This document shows, in pieces, positions 29,701-39,921 of a stretch of DNA of 64,000 nucleotides. Position 1 is the first letter of the stretch. The number at the start of each line of letters is the position of its first letter. The DNA lies in IMG/VR virus record IMGVR_UViG_3300042892_001857, positions 32,472 to 96,471 of that record; one strand, given 5' to 3'. The DNA is from a virus. A program made the translations under genes and the position numbers. The notes under the pieces were generated by a model, which did no database searches, had not been told where the DNA came from, and was given only the letters and a program-made list of their open reading frames with translations.

Positions 29701-31956
29701 ATGCCAACAACATTTTCAGCAGCAACCTGTCTAACATCAAGTTTCGTTTCACCGGGACCATTTAACATCTATTTAACCGATGATTATAGTTCAACACCCT
29801 TTAGTTCTGTAACAAAAAATCAACTTACAATTGGATGTCCATTTATTTTTAGTAATATTCCTACCGGAACAACCACCCTTTACTTAAAAGATGTTAACTT
29901 ACTTTATTGTTTTACAATACCTGTTAGAGATAACAACATATGTCAAACTTGTAATTTAGGATTATCTAACTATTCTGCAACAACAATAACAAGATTGTCT
30001 TGTGGTTTTTTAACAGGGTCTTGTCAAAATATTACGGACTATGTTATTCATTGGTATGGTCCAAACGATACAACAACATTACAAAAAAGAACCGGATTTG
30101 GTTCAGTTTTTTCAGGACAATACGATATTCCCCACCCATTTTTGGGCATATCTTCTATACCTTTACCCGAAGGTATTTACACCCCTATTATTCAAAAAGT
30201 AATTGTAAGTGGGTTAACTTTTTCAAACACAGGTGGGACCAATAGTATATTGTTTGATGGTAATTGTCTTCCAACAACAACAATACAACCATTAACTTGT
30301 TTTAATCAAACTAACACAAAAACTGAATATTGGGCTAGCGGTTATAATCATAACATTACATTTAGTTCACAAAGTCAAGGAATACCTCAACCAGTTTCAT
30401 CAACATATGTGTTGTCTCCAACCACAAATTTTATTGCTTGGAAATTTCAAGGTAAAGCGAATCCGGATACAATTAAATTATCATTTAGAGGTAGTAGTTA
30501 TCTTAATGATATTGGATTGGAAAATTGGGTAATTGGTACAAATAGTTCCAACGCATATACTCCATCTTTAATCTCTAAATCAGCCGCAACCGCAAGTTAT
30601 TTTACAAAAATAACTTGTTTAACAGGATTAACAAGAAATCCCGGTGATGAAATAATTATTGATGTAATCCCCGCAGAAGCAAATACTGATTGGGACTTAC
30701 TTATAACGTGTTTAGATAACTTTAATTGTAATAGTTGTGCATATACTAACCCATACAAAATTATTGGTTCAACAATAACAGGAATTACAAATAATTGTAA
30801 AATAAACGTAAAGTTTACAGTGTCCGGATGTTCTTCAAATACTTTATTTAGTGAGGATTATTTTAAGTATTACGATACCACCGAACTGAATGGTGTTAGT
30901 ACATTATTTCAAGACGCTCAACGTATTTTATCACAACAACAATTTGGAGGTACATTTAACAATATTAGATACGCAGACACAAATGGTAATTTACCATATG
31001 ATAGTGCCGATTTTTATTATAATAATAAAGTTTGTACTTATGATTTTCAATATCCTCAAGGTGCCCTAACTAGTTGTAAAACAGACCCAAATGATATAAC
31101 TTACAAAAAAACATTTTTAACTGATGGTAGCAATAGAGGAGTGTTTAGCATTACCGGTTCATCAACCGTAATATCAACATTTTACGATTCTTGGATAGCC
31201 GCCATCAACCTTTCAAACTCATTAGGATATAACCCTAATAACACAAATTTGGGGTATTATAGATATTTTGGTTGGTATTTTCCAAAAACGAATCACCCAC
31301 ATGCTTGTGGTGACCAAAGTGGTACAAACGCGGCACTAATTCACCCATCATCAACGGTATTAACCGGGACAACATCAGGCGGAAATTACTTTTTTAATAT
31401 AACCGCAAATACAATCACAAGCGGATATACCATTTCTACTTGTGATATCGATTGTGTATCACGTATTAGTGGGGTATTATCGGTTGTTAACGATTCTTCA
31501 ACCGGGAATACACAATTTAATCAATACTTTTCTGCCAATACAAGTTTTGGTTGGTATGGTATCTATTATGCCCCCGTATTTGAATTTTTATATTATATCA
31601 CAGCACTCACAACCACATTTTCAGCACAAACAATAGGAGAAAAAATATTTACCAATGATTGGTCAACAAGTACATACCCATATTCAGGAACATCACCTTC
31701 AATAATACCATCATTATCCGGTTCTGTATGTAACTTTAATAATCTTGGTTCTGAAGGGTCTTTTCAAGGGGGTTTCTACAACAACACATTATTATGTCAA
31801 TATACAACATTATACCCTAATTCTGCCGATACTAGTAGTTTTGAAATATGGGCAACCCCAATTATTAATTATGTTCCAACACCGCCAGATGTATTAGCAT
31901 ACAGATATTCAGGTGGAAATGTTACATATTCATCATCAACATATATAATCGGATAA
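29701..31956 (+). CDS. Large cysteine-rich tail adhesin, 751 aa (paralogue of 25326-27512)
   Basis: A 751-residue protein aligned with the 728-aa adhesin from start to end, as shown by TFSAATCLTSS near the start, CNLGLSNYSATTITRLSCGF, GTYTPII-like GIYTPIIQK, FNCNSCAYTNPYKI and a closing segment with the same spacing. Divergence is high, so the duplication is old. No PT linker and no enzymatic motif. As with its paralogue, a distal fibre or adhesin is likely. It begins 7 bases after the 220-aa gene and 3 bases precede the next gene. Confidence 0.75.
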   Translation: MPTTFSAATCLTSSFVSPGPFNIYLTDDYSSTPFSSVTKNQLTIGCPFIFSNIPTGTTTLYLKDVNLLYCFTIPVRDNNICQTCNLGLSNYSATTITRLSCGFLTGSCQNITDYVIHWYGPNDTTTLQKRTGFGSVFSGQYDIPHPFLGISSIPLPEGIYTPIIQKVIVSGLTFSNTGGTNSILFDGNCLPTTTIQPLTCFNQTNTKTEYWASGYNHNITFSSQSQGIPQPVSSTYVLSPTTNFIAWKFQGKANPDTIKLSFRGSSYLNDIGLENWVIGTNSSNAYTPSLISKSAATASYFTKITCLTGLTRNPGDEIIIDVIPAEANTDWDLLITCLDNFNCNSCAYTNPYKIIGSTITGITNNCKINVKFTVSGCSSNTLFSEDYFKYYDTTELNGVSTLFQDAQRILSQQQFGGTFNNIRYADTNGNLPYDSADFYYNNKVCTYDFQYPQGALTSCKTDPNDITYKKTFLTDGSNRGVFSITGSSTVISTFYDSWIAAINLSNSLGYNPNNTNLGYYRYFGWYFPKTNHPHACGDQSGTNAALIHPSSTVLTGTTSGGNYFFNITANTITSGYTISTCDIDCVSRISGVLSVVNDSSTGNTQFNQYFSANTSFGWYGIYYAPVFEFLYYITALTTTFSAQTIGEKIFTNDWSTSTYPYSGTSPSIIPSLSGSVCNFNNLGSEGSFQGGFYNNTLLCQYTTLYPNSADTSSFEIWATPIINYVPTPPDVLAYRYSGGNVTYSSSTYIIG

Positions 31957-31959
31957 TTT

Positions 31960-33255
31960 ATGAGCACAGAAAAATATTACACAATAAAAATAACGGGGAC
32001 AACGTCATCACCGGGACCATACACAATTTATCTTGATAGTGTCTTTGGAACCGTTGCAACACTTTATCCTGTTGCCGCCCCAGCAACAGGTTTATCATTA
32101 CCTTTATTACAAGCGGGCGTAACAATAAAAACTAACACCACACCAAACTCAATTTTCCTTTACAATACGTATTGTGGTAACAATTTATCATTATTACCAC
32201 CGGTGAATATTACTTATAATCCATTCTGTTTATCATTTGAATCTAGTTATTTAGGAACTGTTGTACATAAAACTTTCATACCAAATGGTTTAGTTGGTGG
32301 ATACCCTTCTTGGAAGGATAATGAATTGAATTCAACAATTACAATCACTTGGGACGCAACTCTGAACCCCGCTAGATTTGTAATAAATAATTATCAACCG
32401 GGGGGAACAGGTAATGTTATCTCATCAAAATATCCAACTAACTCAACATCAAACCCACCAAGTAATTGGCAGAGTGTTGGGGGGGTTTCAGTATACTTTA
32501 CCCAAACTTTAGGTAATTGTCCCGTAATACAACAAGGTAATTTTAGAAGAAGTGTAAACCAACCTACGTGTATATGTGACGGTAGTATTATTTTTAATGT
32601 TGATTTAGATAACCCACCTTTCAGTTATTCAATTGATAATGGTGTAACCTATTCATCATCTCCAATATTTACAAACCTTTGTAGTGGAACTTATATTTTA
32701 GCAGTTCTTGATTCAATTGGGAATGTTCATTTAAGTACGGAAATAGTAAAAACTGAAATCCCATCAACAACGTATACAATATCTCTTTACACAACTAATA
32801 CAAAACCGGTTAACAATAATGTGTCGTTAGCAAATTCATATCAAACAACAGTAGTAGTGAACCCACCGTTACCTAACGGAGCAACAATAACTTTTGATTT
32901 AATACATAACAATAATTTCTATTCATCACCTAATAGTGGAACATCAATACTAACCACTTCAACATTATTATATAAAAATGGTGATGAAGTATTATTAACA
33001 AGCACTTCAAATAGTGTTAATCAATCTGTTAATACCGCCGCAGGATGTCAAACGGATTATGTTTACCAATCAAATATTAGTGATGTTTGGAGTTCATTAA
33101 CAATCTCTAATAGTGATACAATAACAATCTCTACATCATCAAGAGTTGACAAAACAACAACAGGAAAATGTGTTGTTGGATATAGTAACGATAACTACTC
33201 AATTAGTAATCCGGTTATTAGTGGATGCGATTGTTGTTCAATAATTATTAACTAA
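31960..33255 (+). CDS. Fibre protein with SprB-like unit, 431 aa
   Basis: A 431-residue beta-rich protein. The first 40 residues (YYTIKITGTTSSPGPYTIYL) resemble the heads of the adjacent adhesins (SPGPFNIYL in the 751-aa protein), so the island proteins share an N-terminal module that may dock to a common baseplate site. Around 205-255 a SprB-like unit (CDGSIIFNVDLDNPPFSYSI, then CSGTYILAVLDSIG) is present. It ends GCDCCSIIIN. Probably a virion surface protein. Confidence 0.7.
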   Translation: MSTEKYYTIKITGTTSSPGPYTIYLDSVFGTVATLYPVAAPATGLSLPLLQAGVTIKTNTTPNSIFLYNTYCGNNLSLLPPVNITYNPFCLSFESSYLGTVVHKTFIPNGLVGGYPSWKDNELNSTITITWDATLNPARFVINNYQPGGTGNVISSKYPTNSTSNPPSNWQSVGGVSVYFTQTLGNCPVIQQGNFRRSVNQPTCICDGSIIFNVDLDNPPFSYSIDNGVTYSSSPIFTNLCSGTYILAVLDSIGNVHLSTEIVKTEIPSTTYTISLYTTNTKPVNNNVSLANSYQTTVVVNPPLPNGATITFDLIHNNNFYSSPNSGTSILTTSTLLYKNGDEVLLTSTSNSVNQSVNTAAGCQTDYVYQSNISDVWSSLTISNSDTITISTSSRVDKTTTGKCVVGYSNDNYSISNPVISGCDCCSIIIN

Positions 33256-33270
33256 TAATAAAACACAGAA

Positions 33271-33278
33271 TATTTATA
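33271..33278 (+). promoter_or_regulatory. TATTTATA leader motif before the 807-aa gene
   Basis: Plus-strand TATTTATA only 4 bases before the ATG at 33283. If it were a -10 element the start site would fall inside the gene, so this example either argues for a non-promoter role or is a chance match. Confidence 0.3.
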
Positions 33279-33282
33279 CAGT

Positions 33283-35706
33283 ATGGCATATATAATTAAA
33301 AACACATCAGCGTTAATTAGTACAAGATTAACCGACACAGCTAGACAAAAACTATCTGAAGGTAATTTTAACATTTCGTATTTCCAAGTTGGAGATAGTG
33401 AAGTGTCTTATAATACACTAACCGGAACATCTTACAATCAATCTAGTAACAATATATTAGAACCTAATTTTAATTCACAAAATTCCGCTCCGGGACAAAG
33501 TAATAAACAAAATGTAAAATATCCAATTTACGTTGACCCTGATGACAGTAATACGTTTGGTATTCCATTTTCAGACCCAGCGGTTTCTCCAATATATAAT
33601 AGAGCAACAATGAGAGGTTTTTTTAGTGGAGATTCATCCACATCTAATTGGAGTGCATTAACCGATACTAACTATGTGATTGATTCTAACTACGTTGTTG
33701 ATATTTCAACATTTACCGGAGGAACAAACATTAAAATAATATACTCAGCTTGCGGTGATTCAACCATTGTTAGATTACCAGCTAAAGGTGATTTAATAAC
33801 AATTTATTTTGACGGTAATTCAAGTTCTTGTACCACTGAACCAATTTCTGTTACCCCAACACCGACACCAACACCGACACCAACACCATCATACGACGCT
33901 TGTATCATATATCCAACACCAACACCGTCATCATCTTGTTGCGTTACAACACCAACAGGTTGTACTCCAACACCAATTATTAATAGTTTTGTAAATGTTA
34001 ATAGTTGTTACAATATATTAACATACAGAATTGTCGATATTTGTTTAAATGTTGTAACATTAGATAGAGTAACACCAAACTATTCATATATTGCCTCCGG
34101 ATGTTCTTATGTTAGAACATTAGTGTATCCGCCAAATATGACTGATTTATATGACAGTATTACACCGTCACCACATTGGAACACTGATGTAATTAATTAT
34201 GAATCTGTTTGTAATACAGACGAATTTGACGTTAAAGTTTGGAATATGAATATTCCTTGGTCGGAGAATCCTGCGGGATTAATTGACACTATTTCTCAAG
34301 ATTATAAAACATTTAACTCTAAATCATACATTGGAACTAAAGAATATTTAGGATATATGTCCGATAGTGGACAAACTTTTGTTAATATGGCGGGCGATGT
34401 TGAAGATTCAGTTTATTACTACGACTCATTTTACAATAAAATAACAGTCGCACCTAAAGAACAAAAAGCTATCGCAATTATTCATTACACAAACCAATCT
34501 ATTGATTTCTTTTATGGTGAAAAATTTGCATTAGAACAACCTATTAGTGGAACAATCCCTGAAGATATTACAGGAGACGCTAGAAACTTTAAACTACATT
34601 TACCTTGGTTAATGTGGCATAAAAACCCTGAATGTTGTTTTGGTGAAACATTTTATGTTAGTCCACCTGAAGACAAGGTATTAATTAACGTTTTTGAACC
34701 TCACTATATTAAATCAACAAAAAGTAGTGATATGAATAATCCGGGTATTCGATATTATTTTTTATGGGACACTCACCAAAATAGTAGTAGTGGATTACCA
34801 AATAGAGTTGGTAAAGTATTCCCTGACCAAAAAATAATAATTATAGATGATGAAGAATTGATTGCGGCGTTATCATATAAATCAAACCGTAACTGGACTT
34901 TACCGGCAGCAACAACATCACTAATCGTTCCAAATAGTTGTAGTTCAAAAGAAGGGTCATTTAATGGTGTATTAACAAGTGCTAATCAAACTATGTATGT
35001 TAGTTATTTATTAACAAATACAACCTCAGGAGCAACTAATTCATTACATTGTAATTACTACTCAACCATATCCGGACCAAACGTTGACTGTGGAACTCCG
35101 GGTAGTCAAAACGTTGCTGTTAGATTTGGTGGAGAATTTAATTGTTTAAATCAAATAACAAATAATTCACTTTTTGGTGGTTATATTGCAAATAAATTTC
35201 AAATTATTTGTCAAATAGTTGAGGACGGTAGTAGACCTTTGTCAAACGCTTGGACAATAATTAACTTTACAAACCAATTAAGTGCGTCAACAGTAAATGG
35301 TTATATAACTCAAAGCGGATTAACAGGGAACACATTTGTTATAACTAGCGATATGCTTAACTCTACTGTCGCAACAAAATACAACTTAAATAATTACATT
35401 TCATTACCACCTAAAACACCAATAAATCTTACAACACCTACTCTTAATTTTGGTGACGAATATTATTTCTATGGTTCATTAGAAACCGACATCCAAGCAA
35501 CTATCTATGAAATGAGATATAAGATAAACCTTGGTCAAGCAGAATTTCAACGTTCATCAAACCCAACTTGGTCACAAGGTGTCTCACCATATATTTCAGA
35601 AATTGGGCTTTACGATGACAAAATGAATCTTATGATTGTATCAAAGCTACAATCACCTATTCTTAGACAGGGGATTCAACAGTTTTTAGTAAAATTTGAT
35701 TTTTAA
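33283..35706 (+). CDS. Tail fibre/baseplate-associated protein with PT linker, 807 aa
   Basis: An 807-residue protein. The N-terminus IIKNTSALISTRLTDTARQKLSEG and FNISYFQVGDSEVSY looks like an attachment domain found in fibre or baseplate-proximal proteins of large T4-like phages. A short PT linker (about 188-205, [15 protein letters not shown]) with a second TPTPSSSCC segment follows, then a long beta-rich region with few cysteines. The end (YISEIGLYDDKMNLMIVSKLQSPI) resembles phage tail proteins whose last strands report position or orientation of the fibre. It probably links fibre modules to the tail. It is 3 bases from the resolvase gene. Confidence 0.72.
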   Translation: MAYIIKNTSALISTRLTDTARQKLSEGNFNISYFQVGDSEVSYNTLTGTSYNQSSNNILEPNFNSQNSAPGQSNKQNVKYPIYVDPDDSNTFGIPFSDPAVSPIYNRATMRGFFSGDSSTSNWSALTDTNYVIDSNYVVDISTFTGGTNIKIIYSACGDSTIVRLPAKGDLITIYFDGNSSSCTTEPISVTPTPTPTPTPTPSYDACIIYPTPTPSSSCCVTTPTGCTPTPIINSFVNVNSCYNILTYRIVDICLNVVTLDRVTPNYSYIASGCSYVRTLVYPPNMTDLYDSITPSPHWNTDVINYESVCNTDEFDVKVWNMNIPWSENPAGLIDTISQDYKTFNSKSYIGTKEYLGYMSDSGQTFVNMAGDVEDSVYYYDSFYNKITVAPKEQKAIAIIHYTNQSIDFFYGEKFALEQPISGTIPEDITGDARNFKLHLPWLMWHKNPECCFGETFYVSPPEDKVLINVFEPHYIKSTKSSDMNNPGIRYYFLWDTHQNSSSGLPNRVGKVFPDQKIIIIDDEELIAALSYKSNRNWTLPAATTSLIVPNSCSSKEGSFNGVLTSANQTMYVSYLLTNTTSGATNSLHCNYYSTISGPNVDCGTPGSQNVAVRFGGEFNCLNQITNNSLFGGYIANKFQIICQIVEDGSRPLSNAWTIINFTNQLSASTVNGYITQSGLTGNTFVITSDMLNSTVATKYNLNNYISLPPKTPINLTTPTLNFGDEYYFYGSLETDIQATIYEMRYKINLGQAEFQRSSNPTWSQGVSPYISEIGLYDDKMNLMIVSKLQSPILRQGIQQFLVKFDF

Positions 35707-35709
35707 CAT

Positions 35710-36309
35710 ATGAAAAAAACATTAAAAGAAAGCCCTAAAGTTTTAGGGCTTGATGTATCAACCAAAACTATTGGTTGGGCATTATTTGACATACAAAGTA
35801 GAGAATTATTAGAACTAACCCACGTATCACCAACACCAAAACCAAAGGAAGATAATAAAATAAAAGAACTACTTCTTAAAGGTGAAATCTTTAGAACCAA
35901 ACTTTTAGAGTACAAAGATATGGGTATCACTAAAGTTATTATTGAGGAACCTCTATTAAACTCAAATAACGTCTATACAGTCCAAACTTTATTAAGGTTT
36001 AACACATTAGTCACAAAAGAAATTTACGACGTTTTAGGGGTAGTTCCTGACTTCATATCAACATATAACTCTCGTAAGTTCGCCTTCCCCGAATTAGTTA
36101 AAGAAAATGATAAAGGTAAGTTTGTTTTATTTGGTGGTCTACCAAAAGACATTGATAAAAAACAAATCATATGGGAATTAATAGCCAAAAAAGAACCCCA
36201 AATCACTTGGCAATACACAAGAAACAACACTCTTAAAAAAGAGAACTTCGACCAAACAGACGCTTATTGTTGTGTCTTAGGTCATATGAATCAAGAAAAT
36301 TTATGGTAA
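35710..36309 (+). CDS. RuvC-like Holliday junction resolvase
   Basis: A 199-residue RNase H-fold nuclease. The first acidic residue is in VLGLDVSTKTIGWALF (D15), the second in VIIEEPLLNSNN (E79/E80) and the last pair in FDQTDAYCCVLGH (D181, D184), matching the catalytic DEDD set of RuvC-type resolvases. The cut is made at four-way junctions. It sits at the end of the fibre operon, 3 bases after the 807-aa gene, and is followed at once by a strong terminator. In T4 the junction resolvase (endonuclease VII, a different family) is made late and clears branches before packaging; the same role is inferred here. Confidence 0.85.
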   Translation: MKKTLKESPKVLGLDVSTKTIGWALFDIQSRELLELTHVSPTPKPKEDNKIKELLLKGEIFRTKLLEYKDMGITKVIIEEPLLNSNNVYTVQTLLRFNTLVTKEIYDVLGVVPDFISTYNSRKFAFPELVKENDKGKFVLFGGLPKDIDKKQIIWELIAKKEPQITWQYTRNNTLKKENFDQTDAYCCVLGHMNQENLW

Positions 36310-36310
36310 T

Positions 36311-36340
36311 AAAAAAACCCCCAATTAAGGGGGTTTTTTT
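36311..36340. terminator. Strong bidirectional terminator between converging tail operons
   Basis: A run of seven A, CCCCC, a 6-base loop, GGGGG and seven T. It works on both strands and lies between the end of the resolvase gene (36309) and the end of the 1,190-aa gene (36346). Confidence 0.92.
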
Positions 36341-36345
36341 ATTTA

Positions 36346-39300
36346 TTAACAGAATGGGTATATACAACCTGCAGTAAATGTTGAGTAGTTACTATCAATA
36401 ACATTACCATTTAATAATGTTGCCGATATTCTTATTCTATAATTATGAACCGGATTTGAAGGTGGACAAGGTCCATTCCATCCATTAAAATTATCACCTG
36501 AACCATAATCTGTTGGTTGAACATTACCACTATTCCAATTACCATTTATAGGTATGTTTAATTGGGTCGGGTCAATATCCGTCACCCACCAATGGATGAA
36601 ATATCCATCAGGACTACTACCTGAAGCATCTATATCTTCACAAAGTATTTCATAACTCACAACATTTGAAACATCGAACGAATTTAAAATCCAATTCATC
36701 TCAGGAGAGTCATTAAATTGGTAACAAAACGATGAATAATACGCTGTTGGAATAACATTTCCTTCAGTATATGTGTTACTGTATAATGTTATTGATGGTT
36801 CTCCCTTTTTACAAGTTGAAAAGATATCAATGTTGTATTGAGTGGTTGATTTTTTATCACACCTAACCGTATACACAAAACCAATTTCACTATTACTACT
36901 TGTTTGAGAAAATACTGATGCTCCATTATACGTAACATTTAAAGTAACCACACTATTAGTTACATTTGGTGTTAATACAATTTTTACAACGTCACCCTCA
37001 TTTGTACCTAAAGTACTAATAAATACATTAGCGTCAAAGGTTGAATCAAATGAATAGATTAAAATATCATTAATATATATATTACCACTTGCGTTAGACC
37101 TAGCACAATCACTCCAATTTCTTAATTTAGTAGGACAGTTTGATTTAACAGGAACAATAACAGTATCTAACAGTTTAACACATTCTTCACAAGGTTTAAC
37201 CCCATCACTACCTGTATATATTGTTGGCGACACATCGTCAAACCAATTATAATCATAAGTTGTTCCACCCCAATTGTTCTCTAATTGAGCTAAATCACTA
37301 GAAATCTCTTTCAATTCCCAACAAAGTTTATTTGTAAAGTCCAAAATAACACCACCAACAACGTTACCCGGAACCGCAGGAACCGGTTGAATAACTACAG
37401 TAGTTTTATTCGGTCTTTCTCCGCATATTAAATAAGCGTAATACGTTTTCTTAGAAGACGGTGTTGGAGTCATTGTCATTGTTTGAGTTGGGGTTTGAGT
37501 TTGAGTTGGAGTATTTGTCGGAGTTTTAGTTGGAGTCTGAGTAGGAGTTTTAGTTTGAGTAGGGGTTTGAGTATTTGTAGGCGTAACTGTAGCCGTATTT
37601 GTTGGTGTTGGTGTTGGAGTTGGAGGTATAGACCCAATTGTTGGTGTTTGACTTGGAGTATGAGTTGGTGTTTGTGTTTGAGTTGGCGTATTTGTCGGAG
37701 TTTTAGTTGGTGTTTGAGTTTGGGTAGGCGTAACTGTCGTAGTATTTGTAGGAGTAGGTGTTGGTGTAAGACAACCAAATTCACATTCAATATCGTAATC
37801 AATTCTCATTTTAATTAAAACATTAGAATTATGTAACGATTCCGGTTCACAATTTGTTGAGATTGTTATTTCATTTGTTAATGGATTAATATCAACATTT
37901 CCCGGACCAATTTGAGGGCACGATTCAATCAATGATGCGATTGTTGAGTACCATAAATTATCTGAAGGGTAATCCTGCAATGTAGACCCTGTATAGAATG
38001 TTGCGGAATTAACACAGTCACCAATGACTGTTGACGCTGAGAATATTGTTTGAGTTAAAAGACAATTTTCATTCCCTATAATTAATTCGGCATATCCCTC
38101 ATTTAAATATTGTCTAGGACCTGAGTAAATTTTCATAGGTTTGTTTAATTCACCTAAACAAACATTAGAATAACCTACTTGGTTTTCGTAGACTTTATCT
38201 CCCCTAATACCCATTCTTTTCGCTTTTGAACACCCTGAACTATCTACAATTCTAACCTCATAATCACCCGGAGGTAAATCAGTTATTTCCATAACAGTAG
38301 TTCCAACAGTATCTCCATCAAAATATAATGTAAACGGTGGTGTCCCGTTTGTTATATAAGATGTTAACGAACCATTACTATTAATAGAGTCAGTACTTAA
38401 TAAATGAAAATCAATAGTATTTGAACCATCAATGGTAAACGGAGATGATTGATTACATAACAATGCGTCTGTCACATTTGCAATATAATTACCTGAAAAT
38501 AAATTAGTAAAAGTGTATGACGTAAATGAAGTTGATATAGATTTACCATTAATTGTATACAAATAAGGTGGAGTTCCACCTGAAGTTATTTCCAATTTAA
38601 CCGACCCATCTTTTCCGTTACAAGTTGTTCCGGTTGTGGTAACTGTTAAATCATACACAACATCATTATTAATGACGTAAGTCCCCATAAATACACATAA
38701 AGCAGAACCTGAATCAGATACTGTTAATGAATATGTTCCTGACGATAAAAAATCAAAAATCCAAGTACCACTATCTGATGGTGTTTGACTGTCTGAATTA
38801 CCGTCAGAATCTGTTAAAGTAAATGTATAAGGAGCAACCCCACCAAAAACTTGAATAGGACCTATTGCTCCTGATGAATCATTACACTTTGAGTTTCTTG
38901 TATTAACAGAAACTGTAGATATCCCCATAGGAACTTGTAGAGTAACTGTTGCTGTAAACGTACATAACCCGGCATCAGTAACTTGAATTGTAAATCCTCC
39001 AGCACCCAATCCACTAAAGACAACAGTTCTGTCAAAAGTAATATTTGTTACACCATTTGACCCTAAGTAATAAAATGGTGGTGTACCGCCGGTTATAGTT
39101 ATACTAACTTCACCATCACTACTAAAACAAGTCGGTTGTGTTAAATAAGCAACACCAAAACCAACGGGTTCTATTTTACCAACAAACCCACTTTTACTTA
39201 TACTACATCCTGTATTATCTGTAACTGTCACAGAGTATGTCCCTGTCGATAAATTAGAAATAGAATCCCCAACACTACCGTCAGACCATAAATACGTATA

Positions 39301-39918
39301 TGGTGGGTTACCTGTTAATCCTGAAATAAACATTTTTCCGGAATTAACTGCACATCCCGCATCGTTTACAATGTAGAAACCATAATCAATTGTTGTTGAA
39401 TTTTTAATAATACAAGTCTCAGACTTCCCGGTACAACCACCTCCGTCATCAGCAATCACATAATAAGTTCCATAAGGTATTGTTGTGAATTCAAATGTGT
39501 TTGAATATGATGCCCCTGAGGATACAAACCCTGTTGTATTATTATATAAACTAAAAGTTGATATATCATACGCATTAATTGTTGACGCAATTAGAGAACC
39601 ATTATTGAACCCACATAATGTGTTGGTTGCTGATGTTATTGTAACACAGGTTCCACTAGATATAATAATATTTACCGGTAATATTGTATTGGTTGGAGCA
39701 CAACTATCAATAATGTTGAATGAATACGTTCCTGCGGATAAACTTGTTGCGTTATATGTTGTCGCGCTTGGACCTAATGAAATAGTTGTTGCCGATGGTG
39801 ATAACCATTGGATGGTATAATCAGGAGCTTCACCAATAATATCAATGGTGAACGAACCTGAATTAGTATTAGCACAATCTCCTGTTATACTAGCGTTATA
39901 TGTTAAATTACAAGGCAT
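36346..39918 (-). CDS. SprB-repeat and PT-linker tail adhesin, 1190 aa
   Basis: A 1,190-residue modular protein. Residues 1-570 contain about seven SprB-type repeats, recognisable by a cysteine, a Gly-rich GxPPYxYxW core and a closing [13 protein letters not shown] (for example [20 protein letters not shown]). A threonine/proline linker runs about 716-820 ([20 protein letters not shown] and similar), then a C-terminal region with cysteine pairs. SprB repeats are the hallmark of the flavobacterial gliding adhesin. The phage has probably borrowed the fold for its fibre, to bind glycans or to display variable loops. Most other SprB-type units of the window are in the plus-strand island, so the two strands share modules. 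Confidence 0.8.
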   Translation of the reverse strand: MPCNLTYNASITGDCANTNSGSFTIDIIGEAPDYTIQWLSPSATTISLGPSATTYNATSLSAGTYSFNIIDSCAPTNTILPVNIIISSGTCVTITSATNTLCGFNNGSLIASTINAYDISTFSLYNNTTGFVSSGASYSNTFEFTTIPYGTYYVIADDGGGCTGKSETCIIKNSTTIDYGFYIVNDAGCAVNSGKMFISGLTGNPPYTYLWSDGSVGDSISNLSTGTYSVTVTDNTGCSISKSGFVGKIEPVGFGVAYLTQPTCFSSDGEVSITITGGTPPFYYLGSNGVTNITFDRTVVFSGLGAGGFTIQVTDAGLCTFTATVTLQVPMGISTVSVNTRNSKCNDSSGAIGPIQVFGGVAPYTFTLTDSDGNSDSQTPSDSGTWIFDFLSSGTYSLTVSDSGSALCVFMGTYVINNDVVYDLTVTTTGTTCNGKDGSVKLEITSGGTPPYLYTINGKSISTSFTSYTFTNLFSGNYIANVTDALLCNQSSPFTIDGSNTIDFHLLSTDSINSNGSLTSYITNGTPPFTLYFDGDTVGTTVMEITDLPPGDYEVRIVDSSGCSKAKRMGIRGDKVYENQVGYSNVCLGELNKPMKIYSGPRQYLNEGYAELIIGNENCLLTQTIFSASTVIGDCVNSATFYTGSTLQDYPSDNLWYSTIASLIESCPQIGPGNVDINPLTNEITISTNCEPESLHNSNVLIKMRIDYDIECEFGCLTPTPTPTNTTTVTPTQTQTPTKTPTNTPTQTQTPTHTPSQTPTIGSIPPTPTPTPTNTATVTPTNTQTPTQTKTPTQTPTKTPTNTPTQTQTPTQTMTMTPTPSSKKTYYAYLICGERPNKTTVVIQPVPAVPGNVVGGVILDFTNKLCWELKEISSDLAQLENNWGGTTYDYNWFDDVSPTIYTGSDGVKPCEECVKLLDTVIVPVKSNCPTKLRNWSDCARSNASGNIYINDILIYSFDSTFDANVFISTLGTNEGDVVKIVLTPNVTNSVVTLNVTYNGASVFSQTSSNSEIGFVYTVRCDKKSTTQYNIDIFSTCKKGEPSITLYSNTYTEGNVIPTAYYSSFCYQFNDSPEMNWILNSFDVSNVVSYEILCEDIDASGSSPDGYFIHWWVTDIDPTQLNIPINGNWNSGNVQPTDYGSGDNFNGWNGPCPPSNPVHNYRIRISATLLNGNVIDSNYSTFTAGCIYPFC
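37458..37770 (-). repeat. PT-rich low-complexity coding repeat
   Basis: About 310 bases encode Thr-Pro-Thr units with a loose 6- to 24-bp periodicity, interrupted once by IGSIPP. The units differ at silent sites, unlike the 60-bp repeats at 27781, so this linker is older. Long open frames on the other strands here are by-products of this composition. Confidence 0.8.
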
Positions 39919-39921
39919 TTT

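Noticed and set aside
24011-36309. Diversity-generating retroelement acting on the fibre genes
   Set aside because: No reverse transcriptase and no template/variable repeat pair with adenine-specific changes were seen.
37476-37818. Extra frames on both strands across the PT linker of the 1,190-aa gene
   Set aside because: They arise from the Thr/Pro codon repeat in the real gene and have no start context.
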